A stretch of DNA of 64,000 nucleotides. It comes from an uncultured Collinsella sp. GTDB taxonomy: Bacteria > Actinomycetota > Coriobacteriia > Coriobacteriales > Coriobacteriaceae. The translations under genes and the position numbers were made by a program. A model generated the notes under the pieces. The model had not been told where the DNA came from and did not search any database. It saw only the letters and a list, made by a program, of their open reading frames with translations. Shown here piece by piece: positions 8,767 to 15,938 of the stretch. Position 1 is the stretch's first letter. Every line of letters starts with the position of its first letter. The stretch covers positions 1 to 64,000 of the forward strand of contig UQIW01000004.1 in assembly GCA_900541235.1 (NCBI GenBank). The letters are read 5' to 3'.

Positions 8767-9663
8767 GTGACCGATTGGTCCCTGACTCTTTCCGCGCCGG
8801 CAAAGATTAACCTCTACCTGGGGGTTCATACCGAGCGCGATGACCGCGGCTACCACAGGGTCGATTCCCTGATGGCGGCCGTCGGTCTTTCCGATACCGT
8901 GACGGTCACGCCGGCGCAGGCGCTGACCGTCCAGACGGTTCCAGCATCAGATTTTCCCATGCAAAAGAATACGGCGTATCGGGCTGCGGTTGCTATGGCC
9001 GAGCATTATGGTCGCGAGGCAAACATCTGCGTGACGATTGAGAAACGCATTCCATTGTGCGCCGGCTTGGGCGGCCCCTCGACGGATGCGGCCGCGGTCA
9101 TTGTCGCCTTGGCAGAGCTCTGGGGCATTGATCGCACCGACCCAGCGCTCGACGATATTGCGCGGGGCATTGGTGCTGACGTCCCGTTCTTTTTGCACGC
9201 GAGTCCTGCGTTCTACGTAGGTGGGGGAGACGTGCTGGCAACTGAGTACCCCGCGCTGCCCGCGACGCCCGTCGTACTGGTTAAGCCGCGCGAGGCAAGC
9301 GTTTCGACAATTGAAGCCTATCGACGTTCTGACGAGGCCCCGGTGCCTGCGGACAAGCCCGGCGCGATAGCTTCTGCCTTGCGTGCTGGTGATGCCGAGA
9401 CGGCATATGCGCTCATCCATAACAACCTGGGTGTCATTTCCGCACAGATGGAGCCGCAGATTCAAACGGTTCTCGATTGGCTGCGTAAACAGGACGGCAC
9501 CGTTGCTGTAGATGTGTGCGGATCGGGCGCCTGTTCGTTTGCCATTTGCGACACCGCCGCCACGGCCGAAAGGCTTGCGGACGCTGCCCAGCAAAAAGGC
9601 TGGTGGGCCTGCGCGACGGAGCTCATTCCCAACACGGTTCGCGTCGAAGTGCCAAAGAAGTAA
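8767..9663 (+). CDS. ispE: 4-diphosphocytidyl-2-C-methyl-D-erythritol kinase
   Basis: GHMP-family kinase of the MEP isoprenoid pathway; ispD and ispF are at about 30 kb. It has APAKINLYLGV near the N-terminus and the ATP loop as PLCAGLGGPSTDAAA instead of the usual GLGGGSSDAA. The GTG start at 8767 lies two bases after the veg stop, with GAGGAG inside the end of veg as ribosome site, so translation is probably coupled. Confidence 0.92.
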   Translation: MTDWSLTLSAPAKINLYLGVHTERDDRGYHRVDSLMAAVGLSDTVTVTPAQALTVQTVPASDFPMQKNTAYRAAVAMAEHYGREANICVTIEKRIPLCAGLGGPSTDAAAVIVALAELWGIDRTDPALDDIARGIGADVPFFLHASPAFYVGGGDVLATEYPALPATPVVLVKPREASVSTIEAYRRSDEAPVPADKPGAIASALRAGDAETAYALIHNNLGVISAQMEPQIQTVLDWLRKQDGTVAVDVCGSGACSFAICDTAATAERLADAAQQKGWWACATELIPNTVRVEVPKK

Positions 9664-9712
9664 AAATTTCTCTAGCACACGACGGAAATCTTTGTTACTA
9701 TAGTCGAGCTAA

Positions 9713-9789
9713 CGGGTTGTGGCTCAGTTTGGTAGAGCACTGCGTTCGGGACGCAGGGGTCGCTGGTTCAAATCCAGTCAACCCGACCA
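9713..9789 (+). tRNA. tRNA-Pro (anticodon CGG)
   Basis: Acceptor CGGGTTG/CAACCCG, D arm GCTC/GAGC, anticodon loop TTCGGGA (CGG, proline), T arm GCTGG/CCAGT with TTCAAAT, discriminator A, encoded CCA. A TATAGT box lies just upstream, and a GGGACCGC/GCGGTCCC hairpin with seven T (9800-9829) terminates it. Confidence 0.95.
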
Positions 9790-9799
9790 GAGCATGAGG

Positions 9800-9829
9800 A
9801 GGGACCGCTTCTTGCGGTCCCTTTTTTTA
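9800..9829 (+). terminator. Terminator of tRNA-Pro
   Basis: Hairpin GGGACCGC / GCGGTCCC followed by a seven-T tract. Confidence 0.85.
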
Positions 9830-9836
9830 GCTAGTG

Positions 9837-9865
9837 TTGTGATACCGCGATACCCGCGGTATACT
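9837..9865 (+). promoter_or_regulatory. tatA promoter with overlapping palindrome
   Basis: TTGTGA (9837-9842), 17-bp spacer, TATACT (9860-9865). An inverted repeat ATACCGCG (9842-9849) / CGCGGTAT (9855-9862) fills the spacer and overlaps the -10 box, which suggests a bound regulator. No regulator is identified. Confidence 0.5.
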
Positions 9866-9901
9866 CATTCGAGCTTGTCTCGCTGTATTGTGGAGGTCTA
9901 C

Positions 9902-10177
9902 ATGTTTGGACTGAGGGCTCCTGAGCTCATCATTATTCTCGTCGTTGTCCTGATTATCTTCGGGCCCAAGAACCTGCCGAAGCTCGGCAAGTCCCTCGGC
10001 TCTACCGTCAAGAATATCCGTGAGGGTATGGAGGGCGACGATAAGGCCGAGACCAAGCAGGCCGAGGAGGTCGTGGTCGAGCAGTCCGAGGAGGACAAGG
10101 AGATCGCTGAGCTCGAGGCCAAGCTCGCTGCTGCCAAGAAGAAGCAGGCAGAGGACAGCGACGCGGACGCAGAGTAG
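9902..10177 (+). CDS. tatA: Sec-independent protein translocase subunit TatA
   Basis: Forms the membrane pore of the twin-arginine pathway. The 91 residues show one N-terminal membrane helix (about 6-21), the FGPKNLPKLGKSLG hinge, an amphipathic helix and a highly charged acidic/lysine-rich tail. The start follows TGGAGG. No tatB or tatC is in the window. The ABC solute-binding protein at 48500-49480 has an RR-containing signal peptide that could be a client, but its lipobox fits Sec equally well. Confidence 0.9.
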   Translation: MFGLRAPELIIILVVVLIIFGPKNLPKLGKSLGSTVKNIREGMEGDDKAETKQAEEVVVEQSEEDKEIAELEAKLAAAKKKQAEDSDADAE

Positions 10178-10201
10178 TCCCATCCCTTTGGGGTGAGCAC
10201 C

Positions 10202-10236
10202 TGACCGGCTTGCCCGCAGGCTAGCCGGTCTTTTTC
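10202..10236 (+). terminator. Terminator after tatA
   Basis: GACCGGCT / AGCCGGTC hairpin followed by TTTTT. Confidence 0.85.
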
Positions 10237-10282
10237 GTTTTGTTGACAGTTGATTGTTGATCAGAGTTGGGGAGATATCCGT

Positions 10283-10753
10283 ATGGACGCAAGCCAGATC
10301 GTACTGACCGCTGAGGGCCGCCAGAAGCTCGTCGAGGAGCTCGCTTGGCGTGAGGGCGATTACGCCAAGGAGATCGTCGAGGACATCAAGGAAGCCCGCG
10401 CGTTCGGCGACCTTTCGGAGAACTCCGAGTACGATGCCGCCAAGGACAAGCAGGCCCAGAATGCTGCTCGTATCGCCGAGATCCAGGCCATTCTTGCCAA
10501 CGCTCAGGTTGCTGCCACCACGGGCGATCTGACCGTCTCCATCGGTTCCACCGTTTCGCTGATTGATCCCAACGGCGAGGTCATGGAAGTCACGCTCGTT
10601 GGTACCACCGAGACCAACTCGCTCGAGCACAAGATCTCCAACGAGTCTCCGGTCGGTCACGCCATCATCGGTCACGGCGAGGGCGATTCCGTCGAGGTCG
10701 TTACGCCTTCCGGCAAGACTCGCGTCTACACCATCGCCAAGATCGCACGCTAG
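10283..10753 (+). CDS. greA: Transcription elongation factor GreA
   Basis: Stimulates transcript cleavage by backtracked RNA polymerase through the secondary channel. The coiled-coil N-terminal domain carries the hallmark GDLSENSEYDAAKD, whose acidic tip acts at the polymerase active site. A C-terminal FKBP-like domain follows. The start ATG at 10283 (156 residues) follows GGGGAG; an earlier in-frame start would add 11 residues without a ribosome site. Confidence 0.95.
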   Translation: MDASQIVLTAEGRQKLVEELAWREGDYAKEIVEDIKEARAFGDLSENSEYDAAKDKQAQNAARIAEIQAILANAQVAATTGDLTVSIGSTVSLIDPNGEVMEVTLVGTTETNSLEHKISNESPVGHAIIGHGEGDSVEVVTPSGKTRVYTIAKIAR

Positions 10754-10781
10754 ACCACGGTCCCGCGTAAAGGTATGTTTT

Positions 10782-10814
10782 CGCTCCCTGGGACCGAATC
10801 CTGGGGAGCGTTTT
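10782..10814 (+). terminator. Hairpin between greA and lysS
   Basis: CGCTCCC / GGGGAGCG hairpin followed by TTTTAG, 19 bp before the lysS start. Confidence 0.65.
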
Positions 10815-10832
10815 AGTTTGAGGAGCTAACTT

Positions 10833-12797
10833 ATGGCAGAGAACCAGAACGCCGCCGATCAGGCATCGACGCTCAACGACGAGCGCGCCACCCGCCTGGC
10901 CAAGCGCGCCGCCCTGTTCGAGGCGGGCCAGAACCCCTATCCCGAGCACTCTGAGCTTGAGGACTACGTCGCCGATATCGAGACTAAGTACGCCGATCTT
11001 GCCGATGGTGAGGACACCGAGGATGTCGTGAAGATCGCCGGCCGTGTGGTCGCCAAGCGCGGTCAGGGCAAGATTATGTTCATCGTCGTGCGCGATGCGA
11101 CTGCCGAGATTCAGCTGTTCTGCCGCATCAACGACATGGACGAGGCTGCCTGGAGTACGCTCAAGGCCCTCGACCTGGGCGACATCCTGGGCGTGACCGG
11201 CGTGGTCGTGCGCACCCAGCGTGGCCAGCTTTCCGTTGCCCCTAAGAGCGTGACCCTGCTTGCCAAGGCCGTTCGTCCGCTGCCCGAGAAGTTCCACGGT
11301 CTTTCCGACAAGGAGACCCGCTATCGCCAGCGCTATGTCGACCTGATCGCCAACGACGACGTTCGCGAGACCTTCCGTAAGCGTTCGCAGATTCTCTCCA
11401 CCTTCCGTCGCTTTATGGAGTCCGACGGCTACATGGAGGTCGAGACCCCCATCCTGCAGACCATCCAGGGCGGCGCTACTGCCAAGCCGTTCATTACCCA
11501 CTTCAACGCGCTCGATCAGGAGTGCTACCTGCGTATTGCCACCGAGCTGCACCTCAAGCGCTGCATTGTCGGTGGTTTTGAGCGCGTGTTCGAGATCGGC
11601 CGCATCTTCCGTAACGAAGGCATGGACCTTACCCACAACCCCGAATTCACCACGATGGAGGCCTACCGTGCCTTCTCCGACCTCGAGGGCATGAAGGCAC
11701 TCGCCCAGGGTGTCATCAAGGCTGCCAACAAGGCCATCGGCAACCCCGAGGTCATCGAGTACCAGGGCCAGACCATCGACCTTTCTGGTGAGTGGGCCAG
11801 CCGTCCCATGACCGACATCGTCTCCGACGTGCTCGGCAAGCAGGTCACCATCGACACGCCGGTCGAGGAGCTTGCTGCCGCCGCGCGCGAGAAGGGCCTG
11901 GAGATTAAGCCCGAGTGGACCGCCGGCAAGATTATCGCCGAGATCTACGATGAGCTGGGCGAGGACACCATCGTCAACCCCACGTTCGTGTGCGATTACC
12001 CCATCGAGGTCAGCCCGCTTGCCAAGCGTTTTGAGGACGATCCGCGTCTGACCCACCGCTTTGAGCTGGTCATCGCCGGCCACGAGTACGCCAACGCATT
12101 TTCCGAGCTCAACGACCCGGTCGACCAGGCTGAGCGCTTTGCTGCCCAAATGGCCGAGAAGGCCGGCGGCGACGATGAGGCCATGGAGTATGACGAGGAC
12201 TACGTGCGCGCCCTCGAGTACGGTATGCCTCCTGCGGGCGGTATCGGCATCGGTATCGACCGCGTGGTCATGCTGCTCACCAACCAGGCTTCTATCCGCG
12301 ACGTGCTGCTGTTCCCGCACATGAAGCCCGAGAAGGGTTTCCAGTCCGGTGCCGCTGCCGCCAAGGCTGCCGAGGCCGGCAACGCCGCGAGTCCGTTCGT
12401 TAAGTCGCTTAAGCCCACGCTCGATTACTCCAAGATCGCCGTTGAGCCGCTGTTTGAGGAGTTCGTCGACTTTGATACCTTCTCCAAGAGCGATTTCCGC
12501 GCTGTGAAGGTCAAGGCATGCGAGGCCGTCAAGAAGTCCAAGAAACTGCTGAACTTTACGCTCGACGACGGTACCGGTACCGACCGCACTATCCTCTCCG
12601 GTATTCACGCTTATTACGAGCCCGAGGACCTGGTTGGCAAGACCTTGCTCGCCATCACCAACCTGCCTCCGCGCAAGATGATGGGTATTCCCAGCTGCGG
12701 CATGCTGATCAGCGCTGTCCACGAGGAGGAGGGCGAGGAGCGCCTCAACCTGATCCAGCTCGACGCCTCCATCCCCGCCGGCGCAAAGATGTACTAA
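10833..12797 (+). CDS. lysS: Lysyl-tRNA synthetase (class II) with C-terminal Trbp111-like tRNA-binding domain
   Basis: Charges tRNA-Lys. Residues 1 to about 500 are a complete class II LysRS: N-terminal OB anticodon domain (about 65-175), motif 2 around RIFRNEGMDLTHNPEFT, and motif 3 GMPPAGGIGIGIDRVVML. After a linker of about 35 residues an extra domain (about 536-654) matches the tRNA-binding fold at the end of bacterial MetRS (Trbp111/EMAPII type): DFRAVKVKACEAVKKSKKLL, ILSGIHAYYEPEDLVGK, NLPPRKMMGIPSCGML. At 654 residues it is about 150 longer than a normal LysRS. No frameshift or internal stop separates the parts. Confidence 0.95.
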   Translation: MAENQNAADQASTLNDERATRLAKRAALFEAGQNPYPEHSELEDYVADIETKYADLADGEDTEDVVKIAGRVVAKRGQGKIMFIVVRDATAEIQLFCRINDMDEAAWSTLKALDLGDILGVTGVVVRTQRGQLSVAPKSVTLLAKAVRPLPEKFHGLSDKETRYRQRYVDLIANDDVRETFRKRSQILSTFRRFMESDGYMEVETPILQTIQGGATAKPFITHFNALDQECYLRIATELHLKRCIVGGFERVFEIGRIFRNEGMDLTHNPEFTTMEAYRAFSDLEGMKALAQGVIKAANKAIGNPEVIEYQGQTIDLSGEWASRPMTDIVSDVLGKQVTIDTPVEELAAAAREKGLEIKPEWTAGKIIAEIYDELGEDTIVNPTFVCDYPIEVSPLAKRFEDDPRLTHRFELVIAGHEYANAFSELNDPVDQAERFAAQMAEKAGGDDEAMEYDEDYVRALEYGMPPAGGIGIGIDRVVMLLTNQASIRDVLLFPHMKPEKGFQSGAAAAKAAEAGNAASPFVKSLKPTLDYSKIAVEPLFEEFVDFDTFSKSDFRAVKVKACEAVKKSKKLLNFTLDDGTGTDRTILSGIHAYYEPEDLVGKTLLAITNLPPRKMMGIPSCGMLISAVHEEEGEERLNLIQLDASIPAGAKMY

Positions 12798-12800
12798 CTA

Positions 12801-12827
12801 GTTACGCGGTTCTACGAACCGCGTAAC
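12801..12827 (+). repeat. GTTACGCGG-family hairpin (copy 2)
   Basis: Arms GTTACGCGGTTC / GAACCGCGTAAC with loop TAC, four bases after the lysS stop. The following stretch (GACGCTGCGCGGGCC...GGACAAT) recurs after copy 3, so copies 2 and 3 are a tandem duplication about 92 bp apart. Confidence 0.8.
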
Positions 12828-12892
12828 GGCTCGACGCTGCGCGGGCCGCATTTGGACAATCTGACGTTCAACTTCAAGGGCGCGACCTAGGT

Positions 12893-12922
12893 GGTTACGC
12901 GGGTTTACCAACCCGCGTAACC
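12893..12922 (+). repeat. GTTACGCGG-family hairpin (copy 3)
   Basis: Perfect 13-bp arms GGTTACGCGGGTT / AACCCGCGTAACC with loop TACC, the same loop as copy 1. The arms differ from the other copies at one base but stay paired, a compensatory change that suggests selection on structure. Confidence 0.8.
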
Positions 12923-12963
12923 AGTTGACGCTGCGCGCCGCCCAGGGCGACAATTTGTCATTC

Positions 12964-13005
12964 AAAAGGCAAGGCATGACCAGAAGGTCTATGCCTTGCC
13001 TTTTT
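12964..13005. terminator. Strong bidirectional terminator
   Basis: 14-bp perfect arms AAAAGGCAAGGCAT / ATGCCTTGCCTTTT with T tracts on either strand. Confidence 0.8.
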
Positions 13006-13226
13006 CATGCCAACTTGTTCGCCCTGGACGACGCTCGCTGTCCGTCCTCTACCTGCGGCGTTGACTTGGTTGACACTTAGAACATCGATGTAGTCATTGG
13101 GGACGTTCTTAAACGACTGCCCAACGGCTGTTGAGCACATGGCTCGCATGACAGTCGTCTCTTTTATGTTTCCTTTAGCCGTTGCTGCCTAGGATGGGGG
13201 TTAGTCGGTAGGAAGGGAGCGTCTAT

Positions 13227-14795
13227 ATGGACGACGCGAGCGAGCGTTCAATCGAAGAGGACATGCTCGATCAGTTCAATTACTTTGATGATGAGGACGA
13301 GGAGCTAATCGATCGTCGTGAGCCAGCGCCGCTTGATTCCTTTGATCTGGTCGATGAAGAGCCCGACGAGGACGAGGGCGAATCGGCGGAGCCCTCACAG
13401 CCTTCGCGCCTTGACTCGCTGCTTTCGAGAGCCCCCATGCACCACGGTGTCCGTGCCGGCGCGCTCCATATGAAAACTGACTGGCACCAGATCGTGACGG
13501 CAGGCGATGAACTTGCCGTCGATGCGCCGCTCACCGATAAATCATCCATCATCTGCCGCACCGGCATGCTTATGCTGGCAAGCGGAACGGGTGCCTGGCG
13601 CGTGCGCGATACCATGAATCGTGTTGCCGCTGTACTCGGCGTCACGATTCACGTCGACCTGAGTCTTCTGTCGTTTGAGTGCACCTGCATCGAAGATGGT
13701 CACTGCTTTAACGAGGTTGTCAGCCTGCCCACAACGGGAGTCAATACCCATCGCATTTGGATGATGGAGAGCTTCTTAAAGGAAATCGAGACGTATGGGC
13801 GCCGGTTTACCGTGCACGAATACCACGAGATGCTCAAGACCGTTGAGAGCTCAAAGCCCGATTACGCTCCCTGGCAACAGGGCCTTGCGGCAGCCTGTGC
13901 TTGCGGCGCCTTCGTCTTTTTGCTCGGCGGCGGCCCTATCGAGATGGCCTGCGCATTCGTAGGCGCTGGTGTCGGTAACTTTGCCCGCTCCCATATTCTC
14001 AAGCAGGGTCTTGGCCAGTTTAGCGCGCTGACGACTGGTGTTGCGCTCGCTTGCGTTTCGTATCTGCTGGCATTGCTCGGCCTTGGCCAGGTCGTACCGG
14101 GGGCAATGTCGCACCAAGAAGGCTATATCGGCGCCATGCTCTTTGTGATTCCCGGCTTTCCCCTCATTACGGCAGGCCTCGACATCGCTAAGCTCGATAT
14201 GCGAAGTGGAATCGAGCGTCTTTCGTATGCTGTGTCGATTATTGTGATGGCGACCCTCGTAGGTTGGATGGTTGCCGAGTGCGTGGGACTGGCGCCGGAT
14301 GACTTCGCCCCGCTCGGCCTCTCTCCGTTGGCTCTTACGCTCTTGCGCATACTGATGAGCTTCGTTGGCGTATTCGGCTTCTCGGTGATGTTCAACAGCC
14401 CGGTAAAGATGGCCGCGGCAGCTGGGTTGATCGGCGCCGTGTCCAATACCCTGCGTCTGACCCTTGTCGATGCGCCGGCGATGATTCCCTTCCTGGGCCT
14501 CAGCACGGGAATGCCTCCCGAGGCAGCAGCGTTTATCGGCGCGCTGGTATCGGGGCTGCTCGCAAGCTTGGCTGAAGTCAAGCTCACCTACCCGCGCATC
14601 GCCCTCACGGTGCCTTCGATTGTCATTATGGTGCCGGGCTTGTATCTGTATCGCTCGATGTATTACATGTGCACCTTCGACACGGTCAATATGCTCGGCT
14701 GGTTTGTGCGCGCAGTGCTCATCGTAGCGTTTCTGCCCGTTGGACTGGGTGTGGCGCGTACGCTCACCGACCCTCGCTGGCGCCACACCAGCTAA
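13227..14795 (+). CDS. Threonine/serine exporter family (ThrE-like) membrane protein
   Basis: Probable inner-membrane efflux protein for threonine, serine or similar small solutes. About 90 acidic residues come first (runs of D and E). The cytosolic domain of the DUF1212 type follows (about 90-220, TGMLMLASGTGAWRVRDTM). About ten hydrophobic segments run from residue 215 to the end, including IGAMLFVIPGFPLITAGLDIA, characteristic of ThrE. Both halves of the transporter are in one chain, whereas many bacteria split them. The RBS is GGAAGGGAG. Substrate is inferred from the family only. Confidence 0.8.
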   Translation: MDDASERSIEEDMLDQFNYFDDEDEELIDRREPAPLDSFDLVDEEPDEDEGESAEPSQPSRLDSLLSRAPMHHGVRAGALHMKTDWHQIVTAGDELAVDAPLTDKSSIICRTGMLMLASGTGAWRVRDTMNRVAAVLGVTIHVDLSLLSFECTCIEDGHCFNEVVSLPTTGVNTHRIWMMESFLKEIETYGRRFTVHEYHEMLKTVESSKPDYAPWQQGLAAACACGAFVFLLGGGPIEMACAFVGAGVGNFARSHILKQGLGQFSALTTGVALACVSYLLALLGLGQVVPGAMSHQEGYIGAMLFVIPGFPLITAGLDIAKLDMRSGIERLSYAVSIIVMATLVGWMVAECVGLAPDDFAPLGLSPLALTLLRILMSFVGVFGFSVMFNSPVKMAAAAGLIGAVSNTLRLTLVDAPAMIPFLGLSTGMPPEAAAFIGALVSGLLASLAEVKLTYPRIALTVPSIVIMVPGLYLYRSMYYMCTFDTVNMLGWFVRAVLIVAFLPVGLGVARTLTDPRWRHTS

Positions 14796-14828
14796 TTGGT
14801 ACAAGGGGGACAGGTTACTTTGCACCAA
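14796..14828 (+). repeat. Intergenic hairpin, GGGACAGG family (copy B)
   Basis: Arms TTGGTACAA / TTGCACCAA (one mismatch) enclose GGGGGACAGGTTAC, starting one base after the stop codon of the exporter gene. Confidence 0.6.
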
Positions 14829-14831
14829 ATG

Positions 14832-14898
14832 AGTTGCGGTGAAATAGGGACTGAATTGCTGCTTAAAGGGTCAAAACAGTCCGTATTCCACCGCAACT
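14832..14898. repeat. AGTTGCGGTG-family long hairpin (copy 1)
   Basis: 22-bp arms at 14832-14853 and 14877-14898 with two mismatches. The consensus left arm is AGTTGCGGTGAAATA. Related copies are at 54005-54073 and 58145-58211. It directly follows copy B of the GGGACAGG family. Confidence 0.8.
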
Positions 14899-15013
14899 TA
14901 TGGGGTCGGGGGATTATCGGTGCCCTGCATCTTCATAAACTCAACGCTTACGAAGCGCATGCGTTTCGTGCTAGGCTGGTTCCACCACATAAGTAGTCGC
15001 AGACGCGCGTACC

Positions 15014-15066
15014 ACGGGCGGGCGAGATGAAGTTCCAACAGCTCCATCTTGCCCGCCCGTTTTTGT
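15014..15066 (+). terminator. Long terminator before the DUF2798 gene
   Basis: Arms ACGGGCGGGCGAGATG / CATCTTGCCCGCCCGT, then TTTTTG. Confidence 0.8.
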
Positions 15067-15108
15067 TGCGTGGCGCCGCGGTACAACACAGAGAGGAATC
15101 TGCCCTTT

Positions 15109-15657
15109 ATGCCTATCAACAAACGAGAGAGCCTGCTGTTCACCTTTATCATGTGCTTTTGCATGGTGCTCTGGATGAGCATCTACAACGTTGCCCTGCA
15201 GCACGGGGCCATCAACGGCGAGGTCGTTGCCACTGCGTGGCTCGGCTTCCCCGTTGCCTACATTTTTGCCATGTGCTGCGACTGGTTCGTCGCCAGCCCG
15301 CTCGCCAAGGGTTTCGCCTTTAAGTACTTGGTCACGCCGGGCAAGAGCTCGCCACTTGCCATGACGCTCGCCGTCAGCTCCTGCATGGTCGTTCCCATGG
15401 TCATCATCATGTCGCTGTACGGTGCCTGTGAGGGTCTGACGCACATGCCCGGCGGCATCCTTGCGAACCTGTATTCCGTGCCCGCGATCTGGATGATCAA
15501 CATCCCGCATAATTTTGTGATGGCGCTGCCGTGGAACCTTTTGGTAGCCGGTCCGATTTCCCGCTTCGTCTTCCGTCGCGCCTTCCCTGTGGGGACGGTT
15601 TTCGAGGAGGAGCATGCCGAGCTCTTGGAGCAGGCTATGGCTCCTGAGTGCGAGTAG
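15109..15657 (+). CDS. DUF2798-type membrane protein
   Basis: Small integral membrane protein of 182 residues with four hydrophobic segments (about 8-28, 42-60, 84-104 and 125-145). The pattern of two repeated halves fits the DUF2798 family, whose function is unknown. The start at 15109 (MPINKRES) has GAGAGAGGA upstream; the frame opens earlier but overlaps the preceding terminator. It has no obvious operon partner. Confidence 0.65.
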   Translation: MPINKRESLLFTFIMCFCMVLWMSIYNVALQHGAINGEVVATAWLGFPVAYIFAMCCDWFVASPLAKGFAFKYLVTPGKSSPLAMTLAVSSCMVVPMVIIMSLYGACEGLTHMPGGILANLYSVPAIWMINIPHNFVMALPWNLLVAGPISRFVFRRAFPVGTVFEEEHAELLEQAMAPECE

Positions 15658-15826
15658 CTCGCTTAGGGATCTGCTGAGCGCGGGCGACTTGCTTGGTTGG
15701 AGCCCTAAGCGTGGATAGCTCTCTCGGCGACATCGCGGGCGTGAGCGGTGCGCATGACCGGAGGGCCCGTGCTGCTCCGTTGCCCGACGTGCTAGCGCGC
15801 AGAACAATCTGTTGGTGCATTCGGCG

Positions 15827-15858
15827 GCTGCTGAAGCGTTTCGGCAGCCGCTTTTTAT
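15827..15858 (+). terminator. Terminator upstream of the activase operon
   Basis: GCGGCTGC / GCAGCCGC hairpin followed by TTTTTAT. Confidence 0.8.
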
Positions 15859-15868
15859 ACGGAGTTTA

Positions 15869-15889
15869 AATACAACAGTCTGTTGTATT
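15869..15889. promoter_or_regulatory. Probable TetR operator
   Basis: Perfect palindrome AATACAACA-GTC-TGTTGTATT, 50 bp before the activase start, in an AT-rich promoter region. Size and symmetry fit a TetR-family site. The TetR gene ending this operon (20362-21051) is the natural candidate, which would make the operon self-regulated. Confidence 0.65.
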
Positions 15890-15938
15890 ACGTAGAGTGG
15901 TATATCTCTAGCGGGAAAAATGCGAGAGACGGAGCATT

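Larger units (their letters stand above)
12828..13226. other. Intergenic region between lysS and the ThrE-type gene
   Basis: Contains the duplicated tail of the GTTACGCGG element, its third copy, a terminator, and about 220 bp with no supported gene. A short minus-strand frame at 12958-13149 (63 codons) has no ribosome site and no recognisable family. CGACTG at about 13113 is repeated inverted near 13155. Confidence 0.5.

Noticed and set aside
12958..13149. Possible 63-residue minus-strand gene or transposase remnant
   Set aside because: It spans a terminator, has no ribosome site, and no family could be recognised.
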